Positions 10,525 to 20,834 of a stretch of DNA of 64,000 nt are shown here, in pieces; position 1 is the first letter of the stretch, and each line of letters begins with the position of its first letter. The stretch covers positions 40,295,005-40,359,004 of the forward strand of contig CM057224.1 of the NCBI GenBank assembly GCA_029891385.1. The letters are read 5' to 3'. The notes below the pieces were generated by a model. It ran no database searches. It had not been told where the DNA came from and saw only the letters and a program-made list of their open reading frames with translations. A program made the position numbers and the translations under genes. This DNA is from Erythroxylum novogranatense. Lineage: Eukaryota; Streptophyta; Magnoliopsida; Malpighiales; Erythroxylaceae.

Positions 10525-11277
10525 ATACTGCGTGTTATATTCGTAATGTAATCTTGTTGCGACCATTTGTTGAAGAAGACTCCCTATGAGCTATGGAATG
10601 GAAGGAGACCAAACATATCTTACTTTCATCCATTCGGTTGCAAGTGCTCTATTCTGAATACAAAGGAGTTGTTGGATAAGTTCGATTCGAAGACTTATTC
10701 AGGAATCTTTCTAGGCTACTCATCATCATCTAAGGCATTTCGGGTGTATAACCCTATCTCAAAGACAGTTGAGGAAACCATCCATGTCAAGTTTGATGAT
10801 CGTTCCCAATCCTATAAGGAAGATGACATGGAGGGTGAAGGTCCTTCAAAAAATTTAGATGATACGACAGAAACTCCATCATCAGGAACTCAAGTAGACA
10901 AGGCTGAGGATATTCCTGAAACTATCGAATTAAAAAGAGATTGAAAATATAGGAGTTTTCATCCAAAAGAGCTTATTATTGGAGAAACCTCAGAAGGAGT
11001 TAGGAAAAGGTCCAAATTCAGAAGAGAAGCTAATGTGGCTTTCATCTCTGAAATAGAGCCTAAGAAGATTGAGGAAGCTCTTCAGGACAAAGCTTGGATT
11101 TTAGTCATGCAAGAGGAGCTGAATCAGTTTACTAGGAATAAAGTTTGGTCCTTAGTTCCAAAACTCTCGAAGAAATCCATTATCGGAACCAGATGGGTTT
11201 TCAAGAATAAGCTAGACGAATCAGGAAAAGTAAACCGGAATAAAGCTAGATTAGTAGCACAAGGCTATAATCAGTAA
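10525..11277 (+). pseudogene. SIRE integrase C-terminus and start of reverse transcriptase
   Basis: The frame 10567-10944 carries 'KTPYELWNGRRPNISYFHPF' and 'GIFLGYSSSSKAFRVYN', the Copia integrase C-terminal region. After a stop, 11035-11277 holds the start of the reverse transcriptase ('WVFKNKLDESGKVNRNKARL'). The frame stops at 11275-11277, where the family has a glutamate codon (VAQGYNQxEGIDY), so GAA has become TAA. Confidence 0.88.
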
Positions 11278-12592
11278 GAAGGAATAGACTATAATGAGAC
11301 ATATGCTCCAGTAGCTAGACTTGAAGCTATTAGGATATTGTTGGCATATGTTGTTTGTCATGATATAAAGCCTTTTCAGATGGATGTGAAGAGTGCTTTT
11401 CTGAATGGCTTTATAGACAAAGAGGTGTATGTGAAGCAACCTCCTAGCTTTGAGGATGTTAAGAATCCAGAACATGTCTATAGACTTCATAAAGCTTTAT
11501 ACGGCCTGAAGCAAGCTCCTAGAGCTTGGTATGATCGTCTAAGTAATTTTTTCTTGGAGAATGGGTTTACTAGAGGACAAGTGGATAAAACACTTTTCAG
11601 AAAGGTTTATGAGAATGATTTTATCTTACTGCAAATCTATGTTGATGATATTATTTTTGGTGCTACTTCAAAGAAGTTGTGTATGAATTTTGAGAATCTG
11701 ATGAAAAATGAATTTGAAATGAGTATGATGGGTGAGTTAAAGTTTTTTCTTGGGTTGCAAGTTAAGCAAACCGAAGAGAAAATCTTTATTCATCAACAAA
11801 AGTATGTGAAAGAATTGCTGTCTAAATTTGATATGAATAACGTGAAGCCTATGGCGACTCCGATGCATCCTTCAAACCTTTTGTCGAAAGACGAACTTAG
11901 TAAAAAGGTGGATCAAACCCTGTATAGAGGGATGATCGGCTCTTTACTGTATCTTATAGCAAGTAAACACGATATTACATTCAGGTGTATGTTGTGCAAG
12001 GTTTCAGGTCGATCCTAGAGAGTCTCATTTTATTGCTGTTAAAAGGATTATGAGATATCTCACAGGTACTATTGATCTTTGCTTAATGTTTGAGAAATGT
12101 AAAGATTTCAGGTTAATCGGATATTGCGATGCGGACTATGCCGGAAATAGAATTGAAAGGAAGAGCACCAGTGGAGGATGACACTTTCTTGGCACAAACC
12201 TAGTTTCCTGGTCAAGCAAGAGACAAAGTTCGATCGCTCTATCAAATGCCGAAGTCGAGTACATGTCTGCCGCAAGTTGTTGTTCACAAACATTGTGGAT
12301 TAAATATCAACTGGAGCATTATTCAGTTCGAGAAGATGAGATCCCAATCTATTGTGACAACAACAGCGTCATTAATCTGTCGAAGAATCCAATACAACAT
12401 TCAAGAGTGAAGCATATTGAAATCAGACATCATTTCTTGAGAGACTACGTTCAGAGGAAGGTGGTGTCATTACAGTTCGTTGAAACGGAGTATCAATGGG
12501 CAGATATCTTCACTAAACCATTGAGTGAAGAACGGTTTAAGGAAATCAGACGGAACCTTAATATGGTTATGTTAAATGACCAGTCAAGCTAA
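11278..12592 (+). pseudogene. SIRE reverse transcriptase and RNase H
   Basis: The polymerase palm is intact in sequence: 'FQMDVKSAFLNGF', 'YGLKQAPRAWYDRL' and the catalytic 'YVDDIIFGAT'. A shift near 12000 breaks the frame. RNase H residues follow in pieces: 'DADYAG' region at about 12130, 'SNAEVEYMSAASC' at about 12245, and 'YCDNNSVINLSKNP' with 'HIEIRHHFLRDYV' at 12350-12450. The last frame ends at 12592 after the usual 'ADIFTKPLSEERF' motif. This enzyme would copy the RNA to DNA in the virus-like particle. Confidence 0.9.
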
Positions 12593-12845
12593 GAGATCGT
12601 CAAAGTTAACGGCGTCAGAAACAGTGGTGTACAGCTGGTAACTTGTCTTACAAGGAAGTTGTGGAGGGAAAATCTCATAGTCTTGAGGATCCCAATGATT
12701 CTAGAACACACCGGATAAGACCCCTACAAGTAGTCTGAAACTAAAATCATTACGATTATACAGACGTTTCATCTCACTAAAAACCCTTGCAATCACCTTT
12801 ACCATTGAAGAACAGCTTAACAGAGATAGTTTCGATTTAGAACAA
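12593..12845 (+). other. SIRE spacer between pol and ORF3
   Basis: I see no long open frame here. The 250-bp gap before the ATG at 12846 separates pol from the third ORF, as is usual in SIRE-type elements. Confidence 0.5.
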
Positions 12846-13179
12846 ATGGAGTCAGCTATGATGTATAGAAGACATGTGGATTTCGAATCTCTGAAGAAAG
12901 ACAACATGGATGTTGAACCAAAAATCGTAGAAGATGGATGGAGAAAATTCTTCCAGGTACGAGAACCAGTGTATACTGATGAGGTGTATGACTTCTGGAA
13001 GAATGCGCAACTAGTAGATGAAGCTATTGTCTCAATAGTAGATGGAATATCTATTATTGTTACAAAAGAGATAGTGGAGAAGGTAACTGAATGTCCATCG
13101 GGTGGAGAAATACTGACAACCAAAGCCAGATGGATGTCCCAGGTTAATATAAACACTACAAGAAAACAAACCCTTTTCT

Positions 13180-13460
13180 GTCGTTTTAAAAACGTCGCAA
13201 AAGGTCCTAAAAACGTCACGGAAGAGCATTTACGACGTTTTAAAAAACGTTACAAAAAACGTCGCGAAATGTGGTGTAGGCAAAAGTTTTCCGCGATGTT
13301 TTTTAGAAAACGTCGCAAAAAATGTCGATATTCTGCGACGTTTTGTAAAACGTCACAAAAAAGTTGGACAATTCGCGACGTTTTAAGAAAACGTCGCAAA
13401 TTGTTAGAGTTTCTACGACGTTTTTTGAAAACGTCGCAGAATGTCTTCCGCGACGTTTTT
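13180..13460. repeat. CACTA left subterminal palindrome array
   Basis: About eight copies of CGACGTTTT or AAAACGTCGC lie mostly as back-to-back pairs, for example 'gcgacgttttgtaaaacgtc'. Such arrays are where CACTA transposases (TNPA-type) bind. The short open frames here are by-products. Confidence 0.85.
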
Positions 13461-13499
13461 ATTATTATTTTTATTATTTTCAATTTTTTGAAAATCATA

Positions 13500-13805
13500 T
13501 TAATTTAATAATTTTTAAATTTTAATAATTATGTTTTAAATAACAATTTTAAAAAATCTTATTTATTTAATAATTATTCAATATTATTTATAAATTTATT
13601 TATTTAATAATTCTTCAATTTTTAGTATATCATTAAGTTTAATAACTATTCATGTATGACAAGAATTTCATCTTCGCAAAAAAATTATTATTTAATTGCA
13701 ATTTTCAAACATGTCATAATATAGTAATTAACATAAACAATACATCATAAGTGTTTAATATATCAAGATGCAGTACATATATCTAATCTAATCTTCAAGA
13801 AGAAA
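13500..13805. other. AT-rich CACTA interior without recognisable genes
   Basis: Low-complexity AT-rich sequence follows the left array. I see no conserved protein. Confidence 0.5.
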
Positions 13806-13859
13806 ATTATTGTATGCGTAATCGCAACCACCACCGATAATTGTGAAGCCTCAAAATCT

Positions 13860-14160
13860 CAGGGACCACTTAAATTGCCTCTTATTTCATTGAGCTCACT
13901 TCAATTCCAAAGTGAGACATATCGACGATCACCACGCTCAAAGTAATAATAGATGCCGCCATTTCTCAAGTCTTTGGATCTCCAAGTATCTCCTCTGTCT
14001 AGAAAAGTATAATGAACAACCATTATATGAACAATTAGAAGTGCTACTTAAGATCGTAAACTTACCAAAGAAGTCAAATTTTATCTTTGAAGTAGTCCGA
14101 GGAAGTTTCACACTAGTATCCGGAGATCTAAATTGCACAACTTCAAGAAGCTCCAACACC
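13860..14160 (-). pseudogene. Captured NUP205-like gene fragment (two exons and an intron)
   Basis: Exon 14066-14159 is bounded by AG and GT(AAGTTT) and reads 'VLELLEVVQFRSPDTSVKL'. A second exon from 13994 downward reads 'EILGDPKT' and, after a one-base shift, 'NGGIYYYFERGDRR', then 'SELNEIRGNL'. From memory of plant NUP205 (an inner-ring nuclear-pore scaffold), the phrases 'QFRSPDT', 'EDILGNP', 'YYYSERGDR' and 'ELNxVRE' occur in that order. The match is from recall, so moderately sure. Stops and shifts make it non-coding. The retained splice sites point to capture of genomic DNA, not of a processed transcript. Confidence 0.55.
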
Positions 14161-14219
14161 TTAATGAAACAAGGGAAAACCGTAAAACTTTTTGAAAGTG
14201 AAAATCAAAGATAGCATGC

Positions 14220-14920
14220 TTTCCCCTGGAAGAATGATCCAATAATGCTTCTATATTGAAACAAAAATTGTTCTTTTCATCAATTTAACTTCTAACTATT
14301 GGCCTACTATAAAACACGGATAAAAAGATTCATATGTAGACTGCAATACCTTGCTCTTGCTCATTAGTCTTGTTTCAAATGCTCAAGACCATTTGTGAAT
14401 TAGGATATTGCTAAACAAGGAAACTAACTTGCACGACTCTTGGTTTCTTCTTGCACTTTATCAATAACTTTGTTATGTGAAAGCAAAAAAATTACATGCG
14501 AATAGATTTTACAAGATAGAACACCATCTAGCACCAAAAAGCCAACAATGTTGAAAATATGTACTTTGTATAAAATCTTACGCCACAATCAACATCCTAG
14601 AAGATAGTAAAAACAAAAAGAAATATAGAGTTTCTATAATCAAGCATGCATATCAATCACAAGTTCCATCAATTTAATGATCGGTGGCATCTAAGATGAA
14701 CATTCAAGCGGTGGTCTTTCTACTTTTTATATTACTTGAGAGAGAATGAGTAATTGGAATAAAAGACTATGCAGATGGTACACAAAACAATCAATAAATT
14801 CCACCTCAACGCATTATCGAATTTTATATTTGATAATAACATGATTTTTTCGTCCAAAAATGAAAAGTTACTACTTCCATGTTGAACCTATTGCCACATG
14901 TTAACATCTAGTAAAGGAAA
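14220..14920. other. CACTA interior between the captured fragments
   Basis: No protein motif is recognised. It may be intron or flank of the captured genes. Confidence 0.4.
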
Positions 14921-14924
14921 TTAC

Positions 14925-15360
14925 CTCATCGAACTCGAAGATACTTTATAGCATTTCCACGGATATAGCATTTAGGCATTCACCAAAAGTCTCCATCCTA
15001 CATCATAAGCCAATTAAACTGTAAGCTAGTCCTCAACAACAAGACAAACTTACAAGAAATTCATGTAAATCAAAAGTATACGGTACTTTGGAGGTGCAGA
15101 TAACTTCACGAAGGTGGATGTTCATCCAAGTATCACAATTGACCAAATGCCCATTGTAAGTCTCACCATTTTTAGTTCCAACAACCGCTATAAGATATAA
15201 CCTCCAAGCATTACAAGCTGCGAAAAACATGACAAAAGGGTAAACAGATTCGACGCGATAAACCAATAGGGTAAACAGAGTCCACATGAAAGTAAACGAA
15301 TAATGGAGGATCTCTTACGATGGGTTGGCCTTGTGCCGTCTTAAGAAGAGAAAGAGGCAA
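14925..15360 (-). pseudogene. Captured LSM4 gene fragment (exons 1-3 with introns)
   Basis: Three exon-like blocks lie in order on the minus strand. Exon 1 (15319-15360) reads 'LPLSLLKTAQGQPI' before a GTAAGAG donor; the start ATG is replaced by CAT. Exon 2 (15087-15187) reads '[20 protein letters not shown]' and 'LREVICTSK'. Exon 3 (14925-14997) reads 'DGDFW', a stop, then 'MPKCYIRGNAIKYLRV'. These match the Sm domain of LSM4, a subunit of the LSM2-8 (U6 snRNA) and LSM1-7 (decapping) rings. Start loss, a deletion in an A run of exon 2 and a TGA in exon 3 make it a pseudogene. The introns show genomic capture. Confidence 0.88.
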
Positions 15361-16180
15361 ATGCCAGTAAGAAAAAAGAAATTCACGGTTTAGCCAAAGA
15401 TAATCAAAGAGAACATAAACAAATTATTAGTATATGAAACAACAAAAAAACGATAAATCGTTCTTTATCAATGAGATTAAAAAATTGTTAAGTAATAACA
15501 CAAAAAGGAATAGAAAATCTAAACAACAATAAGAGACGAACGAAAAAAAATCCAAAAGTTGGAATCTTTACCATCTTTTAGTATCGGAAACAAAAGGCGT
15601 TCTGTGAGAGGGAAAGTAAAGTGTCAAGGTAAAGTCGATTAAATCACTAAAATCACAAAAATAAGGAAGAAAATATCAACGACTAAAAAATCTAACCCCG
15701 AGCCCTAAATGCTTGAAATAATCACCAAATTGATAAACCCCAAAACCCAAAACCCAAAACGAAGGTTTTGATTGGCAGTCAGTAAGCAAGTGGGTTAAAG
15801 GCAATATAATTTCCTGCCGACGACGTTTCTAGAATTTAAGACAAAAACATAAAATGTTGTGTTTTAGACATTAAAACGACAAAAATAACAAACCGAAGAA
15901 TGTGAAGGTGAAATATGATACTGTGTTCATGCGTTTTATTTTGGATCTAAAGTCATGCATGTACCGCTTGGTCCTTTCTTGCATGAATCCCTAAATTATG
16001 CCTTGCAAACGCCATCATGGAGAACACCCAGAGGAAGGACAAGCGATTTAAGATCTAGAGGAGGAAGGCGGAAGGTCAAAACAGTAGCGGATGCCTGGGG
16101 GAGGGGGGAAGGGGTAAGAAAACACTCGGTAGGTTTTAAGAAAAACCAAACGTACAAAATGATCTAATTAAGCAACGATT
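15361..16180. other. CACTA interior upstream of the LSM4 fragment
   Basis: This lies on the 5' side of the captured LSM4 exon 1 and may be its former leader or promoter. A small open frame at 15955-16167 (+) contains 'RTPRGRTSDLRSRGGRRKVK', which I do not recognise; it might be a third captured scrap. Confidence 0.35.
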
Positions 16181-16189
16181 TAATTAAGC

Positions 16190-16400
16190 CTTTCACGACG
16201 TTTTCTTCAACAAAACGTCTTGGTTTTCATTTCATGACGTTTTATTGATAAAACGTCACGAAAAGTGTTACAAATCTGTAACGTTTTCATAAAACGTCGC
16301 TAAAAGTTGAAATTTTTCGTGACATTTTTTAAACGTCACAAAAAGTCTGAACATTTCGTGACGTTTTATAAAAAAACGTCACAAATGGTATATTATTCTT
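16190..16400. repeat. CACTA right subterminal palindrome array
   Basis: Five paired units, for example 'tgacgttttattgataaaac', mirror the left array in sequence and in paired layout. Confidence 0.85.
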
Positions 16401-18585
16401 GTAGTGAAAGGAAGAAGATGTGAGAAAACAGCTATATGGAGAGAATGACCCATGGGAGAGGAAGACCTCGAGTCTGGTCCCGAAGGCTAGGGTTCTTCAT
16501 GCAATCCTGTTTAATTGCATTTTACCGAGAGCCGGGTCAAGGCATTTAGTGACCACCCTGGATGAGCAATGCTTGTTCTATCTGCTAAATCGTCGTCCCA
16601 TAGATTTACCATACTTAATTTTTCATTATATGGTTAAGGGAATGAAGGATACCAACAGTTATCCTTACGGCATGTTGCTCACAAGGATTTTTAAGGAATC
16701 CGGAGTCCTTCTTCACAGAGGAATCAGAAGGATGGTATCTGTTAAGAGTACTATTAACTCTGATACAGGAAGAAGAATGGGCTTGAAGGTGGTAGTAAAA
16801 GAAGAAGCAGAGTCTACATTGAAAGCTAGAACTGAGGGGGAGCGGTTATTGAAGAAGTCTCCTGCCACAAGTTCTAAATCTCAAGTGAGTGTGAGATTGT
16901 CGATCGAAGAAAGAAGAAAATTATCGGGAAAACCGTTGATCAAACAGGCTAGTCCTCAAAGAGACGAAAGCCAAGTCCGGAGGATAGATGAAGGTGCGCA
17001 GAAAAGAAAAGGAGAGAGTCTTTTGGGTGAAATTTCCAAAAAGGCGAGGAGATCACCAAGGATTCGCACTCTCCGACAACAGGAAGAGAAGAGGACCAGA
17101 GAACAGAGTAAGGCAGAAGTTCCTGGATCTCGCGTACCAAAAGCGACAAGATCTTTAGTCTCGATTCTACAAGAAGACTCAGCCAAACAGGCTAAAGAGA
17201 CTGAGAAGAAGAGAAAGTCGGAGTCTGAGAATGAAAAATCTCAAGTTCAGAAAACTCCGAGACTGACTGAAGCAAAAGAGAAGACTAAGAAGATTAGTCG
17301 AAAGAAGAGTATGCTCACTGCTGAGGAAGTTAGTCAAAAGAAGCAAAGCAGAGTTCAGGAAACTCCCATTGTTATCCAACAGGAGGAACCAGCGGAGCCT
17401 AGCATGGTTCAATCTATTCCATGCACAGATCAACAAGAGGCTACAACAGAATTAAACTTGGTTCAGGAACCATAGGAGAAATCCGATGAACCTGGTCTGA
17501 TCATATACAACTACTCTAAATTTTTTAGAAGAGACAAGTTGAAGGTCAGAATGGTTGAAGTTGTGACCAAGAGGAAGACTGCAATCGCCATCTGTGATCA
17601 ACCAAGGAGGAAGGTAATGGCTGTCGTACAACCCATTTCAATAAATAGTGACACATGGCATTTACTGAATGAAGATGAAAAGACTTTCTATGATGTCTTG
17701 AGGGATGTTGCTACAAAGCCATACCATACAAAAATGTCCAGGAAACTGTGTACTATTTATCCAATCACAGAGAAGACGGTAATAAAGGTTGTACTGGATA
17801 TTCAACCAAGATATCCTTTAGATTTGAATAAGGGGAAGATGAAGCTATTTCATGAAGAAATTAGTGATGATCTGTCCGCAGATCAAATTGAAGAAAAAGT
17901 GCGTCGAATTGATGCAGCATGCGCTTCGAAAGAGAATACTAATGGAGCTAGTTGTAGCTATACAGATAAGAATGAATACTGTCTAGTAGGGGGAAGACTG
18001 ATAATAGGGATGTTTATTGAATCCCTTGTCCAGACAGTTTTACGTATCAGACCTCTATCAGATACACTGTCTATTGAAGCTGAAGCTCTACCATTGCAAG
18101 GAAGACAGTTGCTTATGCTACCTGCTCCCTATGATTTAGACATTCCAGATTCAAATCTATTCATTCATCCACCCACATTTGCGATTAACGAAGATTACAT
18201 TCCATCCTTGGACGCATATGCTACAACAATTGCGTTCACAGAACCCTCAGCAGATAATGATCAATCCTCCTCACCGTTTGCCTTCCAAGCTGAAGTCAAC
18301 CAATTACGCAGAGAAGTCAACGAGATAAAGGAGATGATGAATGATATGAAGAAGATGATGACTGAATTGATGAAGCGTCATCGTCATTAATCATTTTTTA
18401 TTATAACAAATAGGGGGAGAAGAGAATGAGGAGAAGAGAATGGAAATCAGCAAACACAGAATTTTAAGGGTGTGATTGAAGGAGTTGAAGAATAAGAAAG
18501 GAGGAAGAAGAAGATTTTTGAAGATAAGATTTTTTTTCTTATACATTGTATTTTGTTTTCTTTTTGTATATAATTTGTTATCGTC

Positions 18586-18599
18586 AAAAAGGGGGAGAT
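18586..18599 (+). promoter_or_regulatory. SIRE polypurine tract
   Basis: AAAAAGGGGGAGAT lies directly before the 3' LTR, where plus-strand DNA synthesis is primed. Confidence 0.92.
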
Positions 18600-19545
18600 T
18601 GTTGAGTCAAAATGACTTTACATATATATGATTTTGATGAATAACAAAGAAGGAGTAAAAACAGACAAAGAAATACAGACGCAGATTGAGAAACAGACGA
18701 AAAAGTAGAAAAGCAGACGCAGGCGCAAAAAGAAAAGCAGACGCAGACACAAAATGAAAAGCAGACGCAGGCGCAGAAACACAGACACAAAAATACAGAT
18801 GGAGAAAAGCAAACGCAGAATTCAAAAGAAGACACAAGAGTCAGTTCGAGTTAGTTACAGAACTTAACTGATTAACCGTTTCTTTCAAGATTCAAGAAAC
18901 AAGATTCAAGAAGCAAGAATCAAGAAGCAGTTGCAGACGAAGGCTATAAATATGAGTCGAAGTCTAAGATTGCAAAGTTAGCAAAAGTGAGCAAAAAGTT
19001 AGCAAAAATTGATTTACGTACGCGAATGAAGAAAAGCTTGTCTGTAAGACAATTGTGCAAATTAGCTGTGAGCTAATTTTATTGTAACAGTTTTTAAATA
19101 CTTTTGTAACAAAGTAGTGCAGATAGCCTGCAGAGGTTAAGAGTGAAAGAATACTGAGTGTAGAGACCTGAAGAGGCTCGGAAAGAATACTTATAGCGTT
19201 GAAGAGATAGTGAAATCTCGAAAGAACTCGAGGATCGGGCGTAGCCCACGGTTTGGGGTGAACGAGTATAAAATCACTGTGTCAACTTCTCTCTACCCTA
19301 TTTCTTTTAAAGTTCAAAGTCTTGTTATTACTTAAATTCTGAAACAAGTTTTCAAAGTTTTTTCTGATACAAGTTTTCAAAGTTTTGATTAATTCGAACT
19401 TACTGAAGTTTCGATAAAAGAACTTGTTTTTAAACAAAACAGTTTTGAAAGAGTTATTCAAAAAGGGGAATACACAATTCAATCCCCCCTTCTCGTGTAT
19501 TCGTTATTGTTTTATAAGCATTGTACTAACGTGTGATTTACTTCA
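18600..19545 (+). mobile_element. SIRE 3' LTR
   Basis: Same ends as the 5' copy. Differences are concentrated in the GACGCA array (18661-18827). It also carries a short duplication at about 19345-19395, where 'acaagttttcaaagttttga' and 'acaagttttcaaagtttttt' lie in tandem. The TATA box is at 18945-18952. Confidence 0.95.
18661..18827 (+). repeat. GACGCA-rich tandem array, SIRE 3' LTR copy
   Basis: Same repeat family as 6911-7152 but with fewer units and some GGCGCA variants. Confidence 0.88.
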
Positions 19546-19570
19546 GCAACGTCATCTTTCGGCTTCCTTT

Positions 19571-20077
19571 TGTTAGAAATTTTCTTTATATTGGACAACA
19601 ATTAATTACAATTTTAACAATTTTGATAAATTTACAGTTAAGCAAATCAAGTTTGATCCAGTTACAAGATAATAAAGTAATTCGATAAAGGATCTGGGTT
19701 AATCAGATGAAGCCTAACAATGAAAACAAGCCCTAATTAGTACGGGTCAAACCTGTATTGGGCCTATGATGAGCAAGTCCGATATGGATGCTATATATAT
19801 AAGGTTAAGGTCTCCTACAACTACTTAAGGAAGTCTTGAACATTCAGATTATCTGACCCGTTAAGAGGTTCACACATTAAGAAAGTTGTAAAAAGACATT
19901 AACGACATCCTAGTGATCAACTTGCGTAAAGGTCATTGTGAAAACAAGATCGTTTCAGCTTCAAAAAGCTCGTTTAAATTTATGAAAGTAAAAACAAGTA
20001 TTTCAGGTGCTTTTTTCATTCATTCACTTTCACATTTGATCCTGGGCATGTAACTAAGGCTCATGTTATGCACTACA
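19571..20077 (+). mobile_element. Copia B 5' LTR (507 bp)
   Basis: It begins TGTTAGAAATTTTC and ends TGCACTACA. It is recognisably similar to 40098-40390 over 'ttggacaacaatta' and 'gataataaagta' blocks. Confidence 0.85.
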
Positions 20078-20078
20078 T

Positions 20079-20090
20079 GTGGTATCAAAG
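20079..20090 (+). promoter_or_regulatory. Copia B primer-binding site
   Basis: GTGGTATCAAAGC contains the initiator tRNA-Met complement with one mismatch. Confidence 0.75.
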
Positions 20091-20834
20091 CAATTACAAG
20101 ATTATGTGAATGAAAATAAAGTTAAAAGTGTTTTCTCCATAAAGAACTCAAAGAAACCGATATATTTTTATGTTTTAAATTATGTATGGTTACTTGATTT
20201 CTTGGTTGAAGTGTTTTGTACTAAAAAAAGGGGTTGAAAATGACCATTATCATGTATTATATGCCCATACAGAATGTGAAGATAACATAAAGATGTATAC
20301 CTTGTGTTTGGGATTTGTTTAAGTACTAATGATAATGTAGTCACCACAATGACCTTTCAAGTTAGTATTTGAATTGTTCTGCTTGTATGTTTAGGGATGT
20401 CTCTGGTCTTGTGTTTGACTATTCTGCCCACAAATGTTGACCTTATATAAGATTTTGAGAAGTGAATAAAGGCATTAGATGGATAGAGTCATTGCTTGAG
20501 TGATCTATTCACCCATAGGTGGTAGAGTCATAAGAGTTAGTGGTATGTCCTCTGATCATCTTTATGTGGAGATTTTATCTGTATGTATTATGTATTCAAC
20601 CTATAGGTATTTCATAATATGTGTGATATGATTCTCAGTAAAGATACTATTTATGGCTTTAAGTATCGCTATTATCCTACATTTGTGCTGATCATTCTAT
20701 TGTCAATTTTGCAGTCATCTTTTTAGTTAACAATAACAGTGTCATGATTGAAACCTTAATTGATTTCAATTTCAAGATGTGGAGTTTGCTTTGGAAATGC
20801 AGACATTAACATAGATATAGTAAGAGAAAGGCCA
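20091..20834 (+). other. Copia B leader without genes
   Basis: This lies between the primer site and the first recognisable gag motif. I see no conserved open frame. Confidence 0.5.

Larger units (their letters stand above)
13154..16406. mobile_element. Non-autonomous CACTA (EnSpm) transposon with captured host gene fragments (Pack-CACTA)
   Basis: The left end is CACTACAAGAAAA. The right end is the inverse, TTCTTGTAGTG, giving an 11-bp perfect terminal repeat (CACTACAAGAA). The 3-bp duplication AAA lies at 13151-13153 and 16407-16409. About 280 bp at the left and 210 bp at the right end consist of subterminal ACGTTTT...AAAACGT palindromes. I find no transposase motifs, so it depends on another element's enzyme. 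The interior carries an LSM4-like and a NUP205-like fragment, both on the minus strand. It splits the SIRE ORF3, so it arrived after SIRE. Confidence 0.93.
12846..18390 (+). pseudogene. SIRE ORF3 ('env-like'), split by the CACTA transposon
   Basis: The ORF starts at ATG 12846 ('MESAMMYRRHVDFESLKKD'), reads 103 codons to the CACTA insertion at 13154, and resumes after 16406. The resumed part contains 'VLHAILFNCILPRAG' and 'YLLNRRPIDLPYLIFHYMV', typical of the third ORF of SIRE/Maximus elements and of plant 'putative plant transposon protein' domains. A long lysine/glutamate-rich linker follows, then a stop codon (TAG 17473-17475), a second frame 17539-18390 in the same reading direction, and a C-terminal coiled coil ('QAEVNQLRREVNEIKEMMND'). 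I see no signal peptide or convincing membrane anchor, so 'envelope' is only the family's historical name. Confidence 0.8.
6850..19545 (+). mobile_element. Complete 12.7-kb SIRE/Maximus-type Copia retrotransposon carrying a nested CACTA element
   Basis: Long LTRs (1002 and 946 bp), TG...CA ends, a GCAAC duplication, a tRNA-Met primer site, a polypurine tract, gag, Copia-order pol (PR-IN-RT-RNaseH) and an extra ORF between pol and the 3' LTR all fit the SIRE/Maximus lineage. Without the 3253-bp CACTA insertion it would be about 9.4 kb, which is usual for the lineage. Gag and pol have stops and frameshifts, so this copy is not autonomous. It inserted into the Gypsy relic. Confidence 0.92.

Noticed and set aside
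13180..13460. CRISPR-like or satellite array because of the regular repeats
   Set aside because: The units are paired palindromes confined to the two ends of an element with CACTA termini; there are no spacers, and the genome is a plant's.
13912..14214. A plus-strand 100-codon open frame
   Set aside because: It is the reverse-strand shadow of the NUP205-like exons.
15033..15287. A functional small protein gene on the minus strand with strong LSM4 similarity
   Set aside because: Only exon 2 is in this frame; the neighbouring exons are separate, the start codon is lost and exon 3 has a stop.
12846..18390. Calling SIRE ORF3 a true envelope gene
   Set aside because: I see no signal peptide, no transmembrane segment and no processing site; the sequence shows only a conserved N-terminal domain, a charged linker and a coiled coil.
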